Assembly: GCA_036985875.1 (NCBI GenBank)
Contig: BTQM01000011.1
Location: forward strand, 1 to 20,577
Direction: 5' to 3'
Length of the DNA stretch: 20,577 nucleotides
From: BTQM01 sp036985875
GTDB taxonomy: Bacteria; Patescibacteriota; Minisyncoccia; Phycocordibacterales; UBA1539
Both the position numbers and the translations under genes were made by a program. Below the pieces are notes generated by a model that made no database searches, was not told where the DNA came from, and worked only from the letters and a program-made list of their open reading frames with translations. Below, piece by piece: positions 14,115-20,577 of the stretch. Positions within the stretch are counted from its first letter, which is position 1. Each line of letters begins with the position of its first letter.

Positions 14115-16094
14115 TTATTTTCTTAACACATCTTCTATCACTTCTCCCTCCACATACTCGGGAATCTCTATGTTCATGAGTTTCAGGATCGTCGGCATCT
14201 GGTCGGCATGAGTGATCGGTTCTTTCAGCTGGATGCCACGCTCTACCCCTGGACCCATCATCAAAAACGGTGTCCACATCCCCTTGGTTTCTCTGGCATT
14301 GATCGCTTGCTTATAGCCGGAGGAGAGCGGCACGGTGAATATCTGCAAGTCCTCGGTCACCTCTTCCCACCATTGATAGCCGGGGGTGGTTTCAAGCACC
14401 ACGTCCCCCACCCTGTCAGTCGGGAGCTCAAAGAATTTCGGAGCGTCTTCCCACTTGACCGCGTTCACCAGAGGCTTCACGCCGTTGTCGTCTTCTATCT
14501 CGGCGATTGCGGCCATTACCTCGTCGCGCAACTTTTCATATTCCGGGCCGCTTGCCCTCTCCCAGTTACCGCCGAGTCCATCCGGATCAATATAGACATG
14601 AGCCATCTTCATATAGATCACGCGGGTACCGTCCCAATCAATCGCAGGTTCTCCGGTTGCCTCGTCTATGTTGAACTTCAGCCACCCCTTTTTGGCAAAA
14701 AGGTTATTCAAGCGGACCTGCTTGTAAAGAGGTATCACTCCATGGTCCGAGGAAAGCACAATGAGAGTCTTGTCGTCGGCGTTTTTGATCGCCTCTCCCA
14801 GGATCGCGTCAAGTCCCTGATACATTACCAGCAGGTCTTTCCACGCTTCATTTGCTTTTTCTTCCGTATATTCGGGGCGGTTTTTGTCAACGTTGCGGGT
14901 CCACCAGCGCGACTCCATCATCTGGTTCGGCGTGTAAATATCTTGAATGAACACGTCCGGATCATACTGCCTCATGATAAACTCCGTCGCCTTCTTGTGC
15001 CACGCGAGTGAATCTTTAACCTCTTCAAAGAACGTGTCTTTGTCCTCCTCTTCATAGACGAGCTGTGCCGGCCAGTTGTCAACGAAGTCAACCATGGGGC
15101 CGACGCCCTCCGTCATCTCCGCCGCGATCTCGGACGGCTCCGTGATGAACTTGTTCATGTTGTTGAAGAAGAGCCTGATGCGGAAGTTGCCGTCGCCGCC
15201 CCAGAGTTTGATGACCTTGATCCTCAATTGAGAATCAAATGGTTCCCCTTTCCATTTCAACTCTACGTCTTCAAAATCGCTCCAAGCGCCCTGCGCCAAT
15301 GTCAGGAAATCCGTTTTCTTATCCGGAGAAAATCTAACAGTGTCGTAATTTACATTTTCGTCATCGGTTGAGTCAAAAATGTAAGCGTAAAGCGTCAAAC
15401 CGTAGGCTTCAAGTTTCGCTTCCCTTGCCGGAGAAAAGGATTCCGGAGCGGACTCCCAGCCGCTGGCTTCTTTTTTATCAATGAATTGGGTCAACTTCTG
15501 CCCGAGGTAGAATAATCTGAACGCTTTTCCCGCTTCTTTCCGTTCGGAAAGTTTCTCCATGGGCTCAAAGATGATCGCCGGCGTATCTGCTCCCCAGCCG
15601 CCCCAGCGCCCGCGTATTGTTATGCCGCGCTCAAGTTCCGGAGGGGTAGAACCGGGTATAGAAAGGAGGGTTACGAACTTGCCCGCTCTCTCCAGCACTT
15701 TCCAAATGGGATCCACCTTTTTGGCCGTTGAAGCAAATCCTCCCACGGACGGCTTGGCGAGAGGGTATCCTTCAATATGCATAGGCCCGTCGGCAACGCC
15801 ATGGGTTACCGGGTGGGATCCGGTCAAAAGCGAAGCGAAATTCGTCGGCGTGTGCGATGGGAAATCGGGTATTGAGTATCCATACGCGCCCTCGTCCATC
15901 ATTTTTTTGATGTTGGGAAGCTTACCTTCCTGCGCCCACTTGTACACGGTGAAAAGCTCGTCCTCGGCTCTGACGCCATCGGGGATGAACCAATAAAGCT
16001 TTTCCGCTTTTGCCGCTTCTCGCTCCGGAAGATAGTTGATGCCTATAAAGATCAGAGTGGCAACTGCAATTAAAATTGAAAGTTTTTTTAACAT
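14115..16094 (-). CDS. Large membrane-anchored alkaline phosphatase superfamily phosphodiesterase
   Basis: A 659-residue protein with an N-terminal hydrophobic segment (about 4-21) and a type I phosphodiesterase/nucleotide pyrophosphatase-like domain. Active-site landmarks are LYWFIPDGVRAE (Asp39), PSHTPTNFASLLTGSHPVTHGV (Thr82 nucleophile position, His98), a long middle insertion (about 190-400) rich in aromatic and acidic residues, then DPDVFIQDIYTPNQMMESRWW, LIVLSSDHGVIPLY (Asp-His pair) and ITHADQMPTILKLM (last His). The order and spacing resemble the uncharacterised AlkP-superfamily phosphodiesterases sometimes grouped with COG3379. The expected metal ligands appear present, so it is probably active on a phosphate ester outside the cell. 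It is the second gene of the block, 51 nt after the small unknown gene. The insertion could be a substrate lid. Confidence 0.85.
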   Translation of the reverse strand: MLKKLSILIAVATLIFIGINYLPEREAAKAEKLYWFIPDGVRAEDELFTVYKWAQEGKLPNIKKMMDEGAYGYSIPDFPSHTPTNFASLLTGSHPVTHGVADGPMHIEGYPLAKPSVGGFASTAKKVDPIWKVLERAGKFVTLLSIPGSTPPELERGITIRGRWGGWGADTPAIIFEPMEKLSERKEAGKAFRLFYLGQKLTQFIDKKEASGWESAPESFSPAREAKLEAYGLTLYAYIFDSTDDENVNYDTVRFSPDKKTDFLTLAQGAWSDFEDVELKWKGEPFDSQLRIKVIKLWGGDGNFRIRLFFNNMNKFITEPSEIAAEMTEGVGPMVDFVDNWPAQLVYEEEDKDTFFEEVKDSLAWHKKATEFIMRQYDPDVFIQDIYTPNQMMESRWWTRNVDKNRPEYTEEKANEAWKDLLVMYQGLDAILGEAIKNADDKTLIVLSSDHGVIPLYKQVRLNNLFAKKGWLKFNIDEATGEPAIDWDGTRVIYMKMAHVYIDPDGLGGNWERASGPEYEKLRDEVMAAIAEIEDDNGVKPLVNAVKWEDAPKFFELPTDRVGDVVLETTPGYQWWEEVTEDLQIFTVPLSSGYKQAINARETKGMWTPFLMMGPGVERGIQLKEPITHADQMPTILKLMNIEIPEYVEGEVIEDVLRK

Positions 16095-16145
16095 GTAATA
16101 TTAATTTAATTTCTTTTAGCTGATGATAATGTCATATCATTCTCC

Positions 16146-16721
16146 TTATTCTAGACACAAGAAAGAATCATTCAATGTTGATAATCTGGCGGGATCTTTG
16201 TCCTTTGGAATAAAATACTCCACCTTGAAAAGCGTGTTTCGCGCGGGGCAGTAGAAAAATCCCAAACTGGCCCGGTACTCTATCAGATCATCCGCGCAGA
16301 TCCCGTAGCCGAAACGCGCTCCGGCATACGTAACATGATAAGTACCGTATCTGGTTTCAATTTCAACGGGTTTATACTTTTGGTCACAGCCGGTCTGTCT
16401 TGTCAGAAACTCCGGATAGGGCGGGAGTTGCTGCTCAAAAAGGCCATTGAAAAGAAGCATCTTCCCTCTTATGTATTCATCCGCCTCTTCTTTGGTATAA
16501 TTCTTTAGAATTTTAATTTTCAATATCTCTTCTCCACGCTCCGCGCGTATAATGTCTTCGCTGTTTCTTTCTTTCAATTGAAAGTCCCCTGCCTCCGCCA
16601 TTGCGATGCCGAGCTTTCCAAATTCTTTGTCTAGGCCGCCACCGGGACCATAACTCCAAAAAGCATAAAGGATGGCAAGGACCACGCTTGCGCTTATAAG
16701 GACAACTTTCGTTTTTTTCAT
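16146..16721 (-). CDS. Membrane-anchored protein of unknown function with four C-terminal cysteines
   Basis: A 191-residue protein I do not recognise. It has one hydrophobic segment near the N-terminus (KVVLISASVVLAILYAFW, about 5-22), a charged helical part (about 40-95) and a beta-rich C-terminal half. It holds four cysteines, in TGCDQK, GICADD, FYCPAR and FLCLE, which could form two disulphides if exported. It is the first gene of the block of extracytoplasmic phosphatase-superfamily genes and has the same topology as the rest. That suggests an accessory or partner role, but no fold is readable. No Shine-Dalgarno site or clear -10 box precedes the ATG at 16721. The gap of 109 nt before it (16722-16830) has a small dyad TTCTC-N6-GAGAA but no certain promoter. 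Confidence 0.7.
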   Translation of the reverse strand: MKKTKVVLISASVVLAILYAFWSYGPGGGLDKEFGKLGIAMAEAGDFQLKERNSEDIIRAERGEEILKIKILKNYTKEEADEYIRGKMLLFNGLFEQQLPPYPEFLTRQTGCDQKYKPVEIETRYGTYHVTYAGARFGYGICADDLIEYRASLGFFYCPARNTLFKVEYFIPKDKDPARLSTLNDSFLCLE

Positions 16722-16830
16722 ATCTGTGTGTGGGAAAACAGTTCATCGCTCCCAACAGTTTTCGCTTCTCTTATAGGAGAAAAAGGTATATTCCCTGCCT
16801 ATATCTCTCCATCATTGCTCACTATCTCGC

Positions 16831-17571
16831 CTATATATCTATCTTACAATCAATCCACTCAAGATATTGATTGCTATTGTTGCACCAATTCTCGCCGTAA
16901 CCGTTACAACTCGGAGACCCCCCATACGGGCCACCTCCACTAAAAGTATTAATGGTGCGCCAGACGCTGTTGCGCTTCCAATCAAGTATAGGAGGAGAGC
17001 ATGATTGCATACCAGGATCCAAAGTAATGGTGCCGCAAGCATAGGCGCCCGTTGACCCCAGAGAATAACCCAATCTTTGGCAAGCAGGACCAGGTCCGGC
17101 CCTGAAATCTTGGTTTGTGGTTAACGGGTTACCCTGTGGCGTTTTCGTGTTGGTATAGACGCGCTCAACACCGGCCGCATTGAACATCTGGACCCAGTAG
17201 AAGGTGCCGCCTACATTTAAAGAGAACCATCCGGCGGAGGAGCCAACATTTAGCGAGTCGGTGGTAGCGGTAGCGTCAATTCTTATATCTCCCGCCACAT
17301 GCAGCTTCGCCCCCGGATTTGCCGTCCCAATCCCCACATTACCGAAAGGCACCAGGAGGCCGTTTACAAAGTTGCCCAAAGAGTTCAAAGTCAGATTTCC
17401 TTCTTTTATCTGGGATGTGTCGGCGATATTGACCGGTGCTAGAACATTGCCGTTCGGCGGCGTTTGTGTAGGACCGACCCACGCATAAACGTAACTTATG
17501 CCAAATGAGAGTATAAGCGCTCCGATGAGAAGCTTGAGAGTATTGATAAGAGAGTGTTTGGGTGTGGTCAT
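16831..17571 (-). CDS. Surface protein with tail-fibre-like GNVGIGT motif
   Basis: A 246-residue exported protein. A hydrophobic N-terminus (about 11-31, ending YVYAW) works as signal peptide or anchor. Next comes NVLAPVNIADTSQIKEGNLTL and GNVGIGTANPGAKLHVAGDI (77-96), the motif found in phage tail fibres and in many CPR surface proteins, usually forming a trimeric beta-structure. The C-terminal 90 residues hold six cysteines (about 164, 179, 191, 222, 230, 242), probably in disulphides. It could act in attachment to surfaces or host cells; that is an inference from family style. It has its own gap of 120 nt to the next surface gene. TACAAC lies 6 nt before the ATG and may be a leaderless -10 box, but it is weak. 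Confidence 0.8.
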   Translation of the reverse strand: MTTPKHSLINTLKLLIGALILSFGISYVYAWVGPTQTPPNGNVLAPVNIADTSQIKEGNLTLNSLGNFVNGLLVPFGNVGIGTANPGAKLHVAGDIRIDATATTDSLNVGSSAGWFSLNVGGTFYWVQMFNAAGVERVYTNTKTPQGNPLTTNQDFRAGPGPACQRLGYSLGSTGAYACGTITLDPGMQSCSPPILDWKRNSVWRTINTFSGGGPYGGSPSCNGYGENWCNNSNQYLEWIDCKIDI

Positions 17572-17691
17572 GGTGATGTTGTATTATTTTTTAACTTGTA
17601 ATGTATTGGCTTATAATGAATTTTTAATTCCTAATTTTAAGTGAGTGCTATGCTTAATAAATCTTATCCCTTAAATCATAAATCTCCTTTA

Positions 17692-18735
17692 TTAAAACTC
17701 TTCAAATCCGAAATCGCAGTCGGCGGGACAGCTCGTTGGCGTTTCACCCGTCTCGCAAATATCGTTGCCGCACACAAACGCCTCGCACGCGCCTGTGTCA
17801 AATGTACAACTTGAGGTGCATCCGAGCGCCCCGCCCAAGAACCCCTCGCTCACACACGTCGCGCCGCCCAAGTCCGTACCATCGCACTGCTCGCCGCTTT
17901 CAATAATGTTGTTGCCGCACAAGTATACAGTAACGCTCACGGTGGCGCTGTCTTGGCCGCCGTTGCCGTCATCCGCCGTGTAATTGAATGTGTCCACACC
18001 GGAGAATCCGACATTGGGCGTATATTTTACGATATTGCTGATGATCTGCGTGGTACCATTCGCGGGTGACGTAACGCTCGCGATGGAGAGCGTGTCGTTG
18101 TTCGGGTCGGTATCGTTCCCCAGCACGTTTATATTCACGGGCGTATCGTTGCTCGTGAACGCCGTGTCGTCGTTGGCAATCGGCGACTGACTGGAAATAC
18201 CGAACGTCACACCGCCGGCAAACGCGGGACTAAAATCGATCCAGCCCATCACATCAGATCCCCACGCATATCCTTCAAACTGACTGCCGCTCAACCTTAC
18301 GCCGTTTGCCCACGAACCAGAAAGCTTGATCCACCCGTCCCAACCGCCTCCATAGGAGAGCGCTCTGGCCCATCCCGTGACGGTATTGTCAGATTCAAGC
18401 CTCGCGCCCTGATTAGGCGCCTCCGGGTAACCGCTCGTTGGAGCGAAATCAATCCAGCCGATATTTTCGCTCCACGCGTATCCTGAAAAATCGCCCGTGC
18501 TCCCGTTAATATTCACTCCATATGGAGTGGCAGAGCCGTCGCTTAGATTATTGAACGAGATCCACCCTATGGTATCGCTCCACGCAAAACCAGAAACATT
18601 GTCGCCCGCCCCCGCTCTAACGGTAAACGTGCCGGAAAGGAGAGAGACCGCAAAAATACCGACTCCGAAAGAAAGAAGTAATGCTGCAAAAATAAAGAGA
18701 GAGTTTTTCACGTTATTTCTTACGTACCGATACAT
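17692..18735 (-). CDS. Modular surface protein with AWSxxIGWI repeats, Ig-like and Cys-rich modules
   Basis: A 347-residue exported protein. A signal segment (about 12-33) precedes four related repeats (GFAWSDTIGWISF 49-61, GYAWSENIGWIDF 85-97, GWARALSY...GWIKL, GYAWGSDVMGWIDF 155-168) that are common in CPR surface proteins. Residues about 184-272 form a cadherin-like/tandem-95 domain (NDTDPNNDTLSIASV, KYTPNVGFSGVDTFNYTADD). Two Cys-rich units follow: CGNNIIESGEQCDGTDLGG, like myxococcal Cys-rich DUF4215 repeats, and CGNDICETGETPTSCPADC at the end. There is no sorting motif or second membrane segment, so it would be secreted or held by the N-terminal helix. Adhesion is the likely role. It is expressed from an extended -10 promoter immediately upstream, divergent from nusA. 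Confidence 0.85.
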   Translation of the reverse strand: MYRYVRNNVKNSLFIFAALLLSFGVGIFAVSLLSGTFTVRAGAGDNVSGFAWSDTIGWISFNNLSDGSATPYGVNINGSTGDFSGYAWSENIGWIDFAPTSGYPEAPNQGARLESDNTVTGWARALSYGGGWDGWIKLSGSWANGVRLSGSQFEGYAWGSDVMGWIDFSPAFAGGVTFGISSQSPIANDDTAFTSNDTPVNINVLGNDTDPNNDTLSIASVTSPANGTTQIISNIVKYTPNVGFSGVDTFNYTADDGNGGQDSATVSVTVYLCGNNIIESGEQCDGTDLGGATCVSEGFLGGALGCTSSCTFDTGACEAFVCGNDICETGETPTSCPADCDFGFEEF

Positions 18736-18745
18736 ATTATGCCCG

Positions 18746-18754
18746 ATTATACCA
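18746..18754 (-). promoter_or_regulatory. Extended -10 promoter of the modular surface protein gene
   Basis: The minus strand has TGGTATAAT, a consensus -10 with the TGn extension, 10 nt before the start codon at 18735. Initiation 6-7 nt after the box would leave a leader of only about 3-4 nt. TTGCTT 19 nt upstream of the hexamer is a poor -35 box. This is the best -10 sequence among the minus-strand genes. Confidence 0.65.
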
Positions 18755-18802
18755 CAGAAACACCAAATACAAGCAACTTATCCACAGACGACCACGCATC
18801 TT

Positions 18803-18897
18803 GTAGCCCGTAACGTGTAACTTGTAACACAAGCCCGCAACAGCGAAACTGTTGCGGGAAGTTATGGGTTATAGGTTGTGGGCTACGAGTTACAAGT
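18803..18897. repeat. Interleaved inverted repeats around a strong hairpin
   Basis: A perfect 10-bp stem CCCGCAACAG-CGAAA-CTGTTGCGGG (18834-18858) is surrounded by two further inverted pairs: GTAGCCC 18803-18809 with GGGCTAC 18880-18886, and ACTTGTAAC 18820-18828 with GTTACAAGT 18889-18897. Their order is A-B-A'-B', so they cannot nest; either two alternative folds or a pseudoknot results. It lies between the divergent surface-protein and nusA promoters. No T-run follows the stem. Confidence 0.65.
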
Positions 18898-18904
18898 CAG
18901 GAAT

Positions 18905-18932
18905 TTGACTTTTCTGGAAAATCAACTATACT
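18905..18932 (+). promoter_or_regulatory. Sigma-70-type promoter upstream of nusA
   Basis: TTGACT (18905-18910) and TATACT (18927-18932) are separated by 16 bp, the best two-box promoter in the window. Transcription would start near 18939. The -35 box and spacer carry an imperfect dyad (TTGA-C-TTTT, CTGG, AAAATCAA), possibly an operator. A second -10-like TAAAAT at 19026-19031 lies 5 nt before the nusA ATG and could give a leaderless transcript. Confidence 0.65.
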
Positions 18933-18942
18933 CATCAATGTA

Positions 18943-18971
18943 TCCCGTTATGAAAAACGGGAAATTTTTTT
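18943..18971 (+). terminator. Intrinsic terminator in the nusA leader, attenuator candidate
   Basis: TCCCGTT (18943-18949) pairs perfectly with AACGGGA (18956-18962) over a six-base loop, followed after two A by seven T (18965-18971) on the plus strand. It begins only about 4 nt after the predicted start of the promoter at 18905-18932 and lies 65 bp before nusA. No plus-strand gene is upstream, so it either attenuates the nusA transcript or blocks stray transcription from the left. Confidence 0.7.
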
Positions 18972-19036
18972 AGCAAAAATAATGAATGGAGTGAGCATAT
19001 TTTCCTTACCCACCCATCACTCCTTTAAAATCTATT

Positions 19037-20422
19037 ATGATCGACCTAAAGGTACTCGGTTCCGCCCTGCATCAGCTTGAAGAGGAGCGCGGCATACCGA
19101 AAGAAAAGATAATTGAGGCGATAGAGCAAGCGCTTGCCGCCGCGTATAAAAAAGATTACGGTAAAAAAGCCCAGATCATAAGGGCGGAGTTTGATATTGA
19201 CTCCGGAAAAACGGAGTTCTTCCAAGTGAAAATAGTGGTGGATGAATCAATGATACGGCCGGAGGAGGAAGAAGCAAAAGAAGAATCTACTCCAGCCGAC
19301 GGAGGCAAAAAACCCGTCAAAGAAAAAATCCCATCAACTGAAGCGCCTGCGGGCACCGAAGTTCCGTCTGCCAAAAGTCCCTCTGAAAGCAGGGGAAATC
19401 CACCGGCTGACGAAGAAGAACTGATCAGATTTAACCCTGAACACTATATTCTTCTTGAGGATGCCCGAAAAATTAAAAAGGACGCCGAACCGGAAGACGA
19501 AATAGTGTTCCCGCTTGAAACGCAAGAAGATTATGGAAGAATTGCGGCACAGACGGCAAAACAGGTTATTATTCAAAAAATACGAGAGGCGGAAAAAGTA
19601 TCTGTCATCAAGGAGTTCGGCGACAAGCAGGGGGAGATCATAAACGGAGAGGTGCAACGAATAGAGAGGGGGAACATCTTTGTTGATCTGGGAAAAGCAA
19701 CGGGTGTGCTCCCCTACGAAGAACAAATACCGGGAGAGCGGTACAAGCAGGGGGAAAGAGTAAGGGCATACCTCTATTCCGTAGAGGATACGCCTCGGGG
19801 AATAAGTCTTCGCCTTTCCCGATCGCACCCAAAATTCATTGAGGAGCTCTTTGCGATGGAGGCGCCGGAAGTGGCAAGCGGGGTAGTTGAAATAAAAGCG
19901 ATCGCGCGGGAAGCCGGGTCGCGCTCCAAAATAGCCGTCACCTCAAATGATGAGCATATTGACCCCGTCGGTTCTTGTGTCGGACAGAGAGGGGTTAGGG
20001 TATCTACCGTCATGAGTGAGTTGGGAGGGGAAAGAATAGACATCATAGAGTGGTCGCCCGAACTTGCAAAGTTCGTGGAGGACGCACTCTCTCCCGCCAA
20101 AGTGATGAGCGTAGAGCTGGATGAAGAGAACAAAAAAGCATTGATAGAGGTCGATCCAGACCAGCTGTCCCTTGCGATAGGGAAAGGTGGACAAAATGTG
20201 CGCCTTGCGGCAAAGCTTACGGGATGGAAAATAGATATTAAGGGAGCGGAGAGGGAAGATCTTGATGAAGAAGAGGAATCTGGGGAAGAGGATTCTGAAA
20301 AGGAGAAGCCCGCGGAAGAAAGCGCTGAAGAGGAGAAGAGTAAGAAAGTGGAAGAAGAAAGTGGTGAAAAAGAAACGGCGCCCGATAAAGCATCGGGGAA
20401 AGATGAGAAAGTCGAGAAATAA
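19037..20422 (+). CDS. nusA: Transcription termination/antitermination factor NusA
   Basis: RNA-polymerase-binding factor that modulates pausing, intrinsic termination and antitermination. The 461 residues show the NusA order: N-terminal domain start (about 1-73, LHQLEEERGIPKEKIIEAIEQALAAAYKKDYG), the rest of that domain (about 130-195), S1 domain (about 197-262, GEIINGEVQRIERGNIFVDLG), KH1 (GQRG at 316-319) and KH2 (GKGG at 382-385, QNVRLAAKLTGWKIDI). Two additions stand out: a Glu/Pro/Ser/Ala-rich insertion of about 55 residues (74-129) splitting the N-terminal domain, and a highly charged acidic tail (411-461) in place of structured C-terminal repeats. The ATG at 19037 gives the standard N-terminus. 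It is the first plus-strand gene of the window, downstream of a promoter-terminator pair that may provide autoregulation. Confidence 0.96.
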   Translation: MIDLKVLGSALHQLEEERGIPKEKIIEAIEQALAAAYKKDYGKKAQIIRAEFDIDSGKTEFFQVKIVVDESMIRPEEEEAKEESTPADGGKKPVKEKIPSTEAPAGTEVPSAKSPSESRGNPPADEEELIRFNPEHYILLEDARKIKKDAEPEDEIVFPLETQEDYGRIAAQTAKQVIIQKIREAEKVSVIKEFGDKQGEIINGEVQRIERGNIFVDLGKATGVLPYEEQIPGERYKQGERVRAYLYSVEDTPRGISLRLSRSHPKFIEELFAMEAPEVASGVVEIKAIAREAGSRSKIAVTSNDEHIDPVGSCVGQRGVRVSTVMSELGGERIDIIEWSPELAKFVEDALSPAKVMSVELDEENKKALIEVDPDQLSLAIGKGGQNVRLAAKLTGWKIDIKGAEREDLDEEEESGEEDSEKEKPAEESAEEEKSKKVEEESGEKETAPDKASGKDEKVEK

Positions 20423-20461
20423 TATTGACACCGCTCTCCACCAGTTGGCGAATCACTTTAT

Positions 20462-20534
20462 TGCTACATTGTTGCCCTGCTCAGTGGGATGCCCAAGTTA
20501 GCAATGTAATATAATTTATTAATGTAACAATGTA
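20462..20534. repeat. Inverted repeats in the nusA-ppa gap
   Basis: TACATTGTT (20465-20473) is complementary to AACAATGTA (20526-20534). ATTGCTA near 20461 also matches TAGCAAT near 20499. Two tandem AATGTAAC words (20521 and 20529) overlap the right arm. TATAAT at 20510-20515 is a possible -10 box for the following gene. No U-tract terminator for nusA is evident. Confidence 0.4.
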
Positions 20535-20539
20535 ACACT

Positions 20540-20577
20540 ATGAATCTATGGCATGACATTTCCGCCGGGAAGAATAC
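20540..20577 (+). CDS. ppa: Inorganic pyrophosphatase, N-terminal fragment cut by the window edge
   Basis: Only 12 complete codons are inside the window: MNLWHDISAGKN. This opening is characteristic of bacterial family I soluble inorganic pyrophosphatases, which typically begin MNLW-D-I--G and hydrolyse pyrophosphate to phosphate in the cytoplasm. The frame is open to the edge. It follows nusA by 117 bp on the same strand with a possible TATAAT box 24 nt upstream, so it may have its own promoter. With so few residues the call rests on the start motif alone. Confidence 0.6.
   Translation, partial: MNLWHDISAGKN

Noticed and set aside
14208..15011. 267-codon plus-strand open frame
   Set aside because: It lies wholly antisense to the 14115-16094 enzyme gene, whose active-site motifs are clear. 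The translation is His/Leu/Arg-rich with no domain, as expected of a shadow frame.
19334..19828. 164-codon minus-strand frame inside nusA
   Set aside because: It is antisense to the S1/N-terminal part of nusA, rich in Phe/Arg/Leu and without recognisable features.
179..20422. UGA recoded as glycine, as in Gracilibacteria or SR1
   Set aside because: TGA is absent as a stop, but every gene reads through at full family length with normal GGN glycine codons and no in-frame TGA is required.

Overview
The window looks like part of a chromosome from a Patescibacteria/CPR bacterium, most likely Parcubacteria-like. This rests on protein style: long prepilin-type proteins with carboxypeptidase-regulatory-like modules, surface proteins built from AWSxxIGWI(S/D)F repeats or a GNVGIGTxNPGAKLHV tail-fibre motif, extracytoplasmic proteins held by one N-terminal membrane segment with no lipobox, and few Shine-Dalgarno sites. 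It is a family-level inference. No rRNA, tRNA, CRISPR array or transposase was seen.

From position 1 to about 18.7 kb every convincing gene is on the minus strand. In + coordinates: triosephosphate isomerase (179-946); three prepilin-type genes packed within a few bases of each other (PilX-like 1170-2612, PilW-like 2619-3227, PilV-like with adhesin modules 3231-5024); type IV pilus pilC and pilB (5379-8364); a six-gene block of membrane-anchored extracytoplasmic proteins (8776-16721) with four alkaline-phosphatase-superfamily enzymes, one NMT1/THI5-type solute-binding protein and one unknown Cys-containing protein; and two modular surface proteins (16831-17571, 17692-18735). Then the strand switches to nusA (19037-20422) and the first 38 bases of an inorganic pyrophosphatase gene (20540 to the edge).

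The pilus genes give an assembly ATPase, its platform protein and three minor-pilin candidates, one carrying Ig-like modules that could sit at the pilus tip. The six-gene block is the most distinctive coding region: several phospho/sulfo-ester enzymes of one fold, all apparently displayed outside the cell, beside a binding protein with no transporter in view. Two of the enzymes are paralogues with an odd CxxC and altered metal-site residues.

The intergenic DNA is rich in structure. Long palindromes sit directly at the stop codons of tpiA, pilC and the PilX-like gene. Two of them share a core of about 91 bp but have different, perfectly self-complementary outer arms, and a third half-copy lies nearby. 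The pilB leader holds two junction-like hairpins. nusA is preceded by a good promoter followed at once by an intrinsic-terminator hairpin. Several genes start 5-10 nt after an extended -10 box, suggesting leaderless transcripts. None of the 15 complete genes ends in TGA, although nothing indicates recoding.
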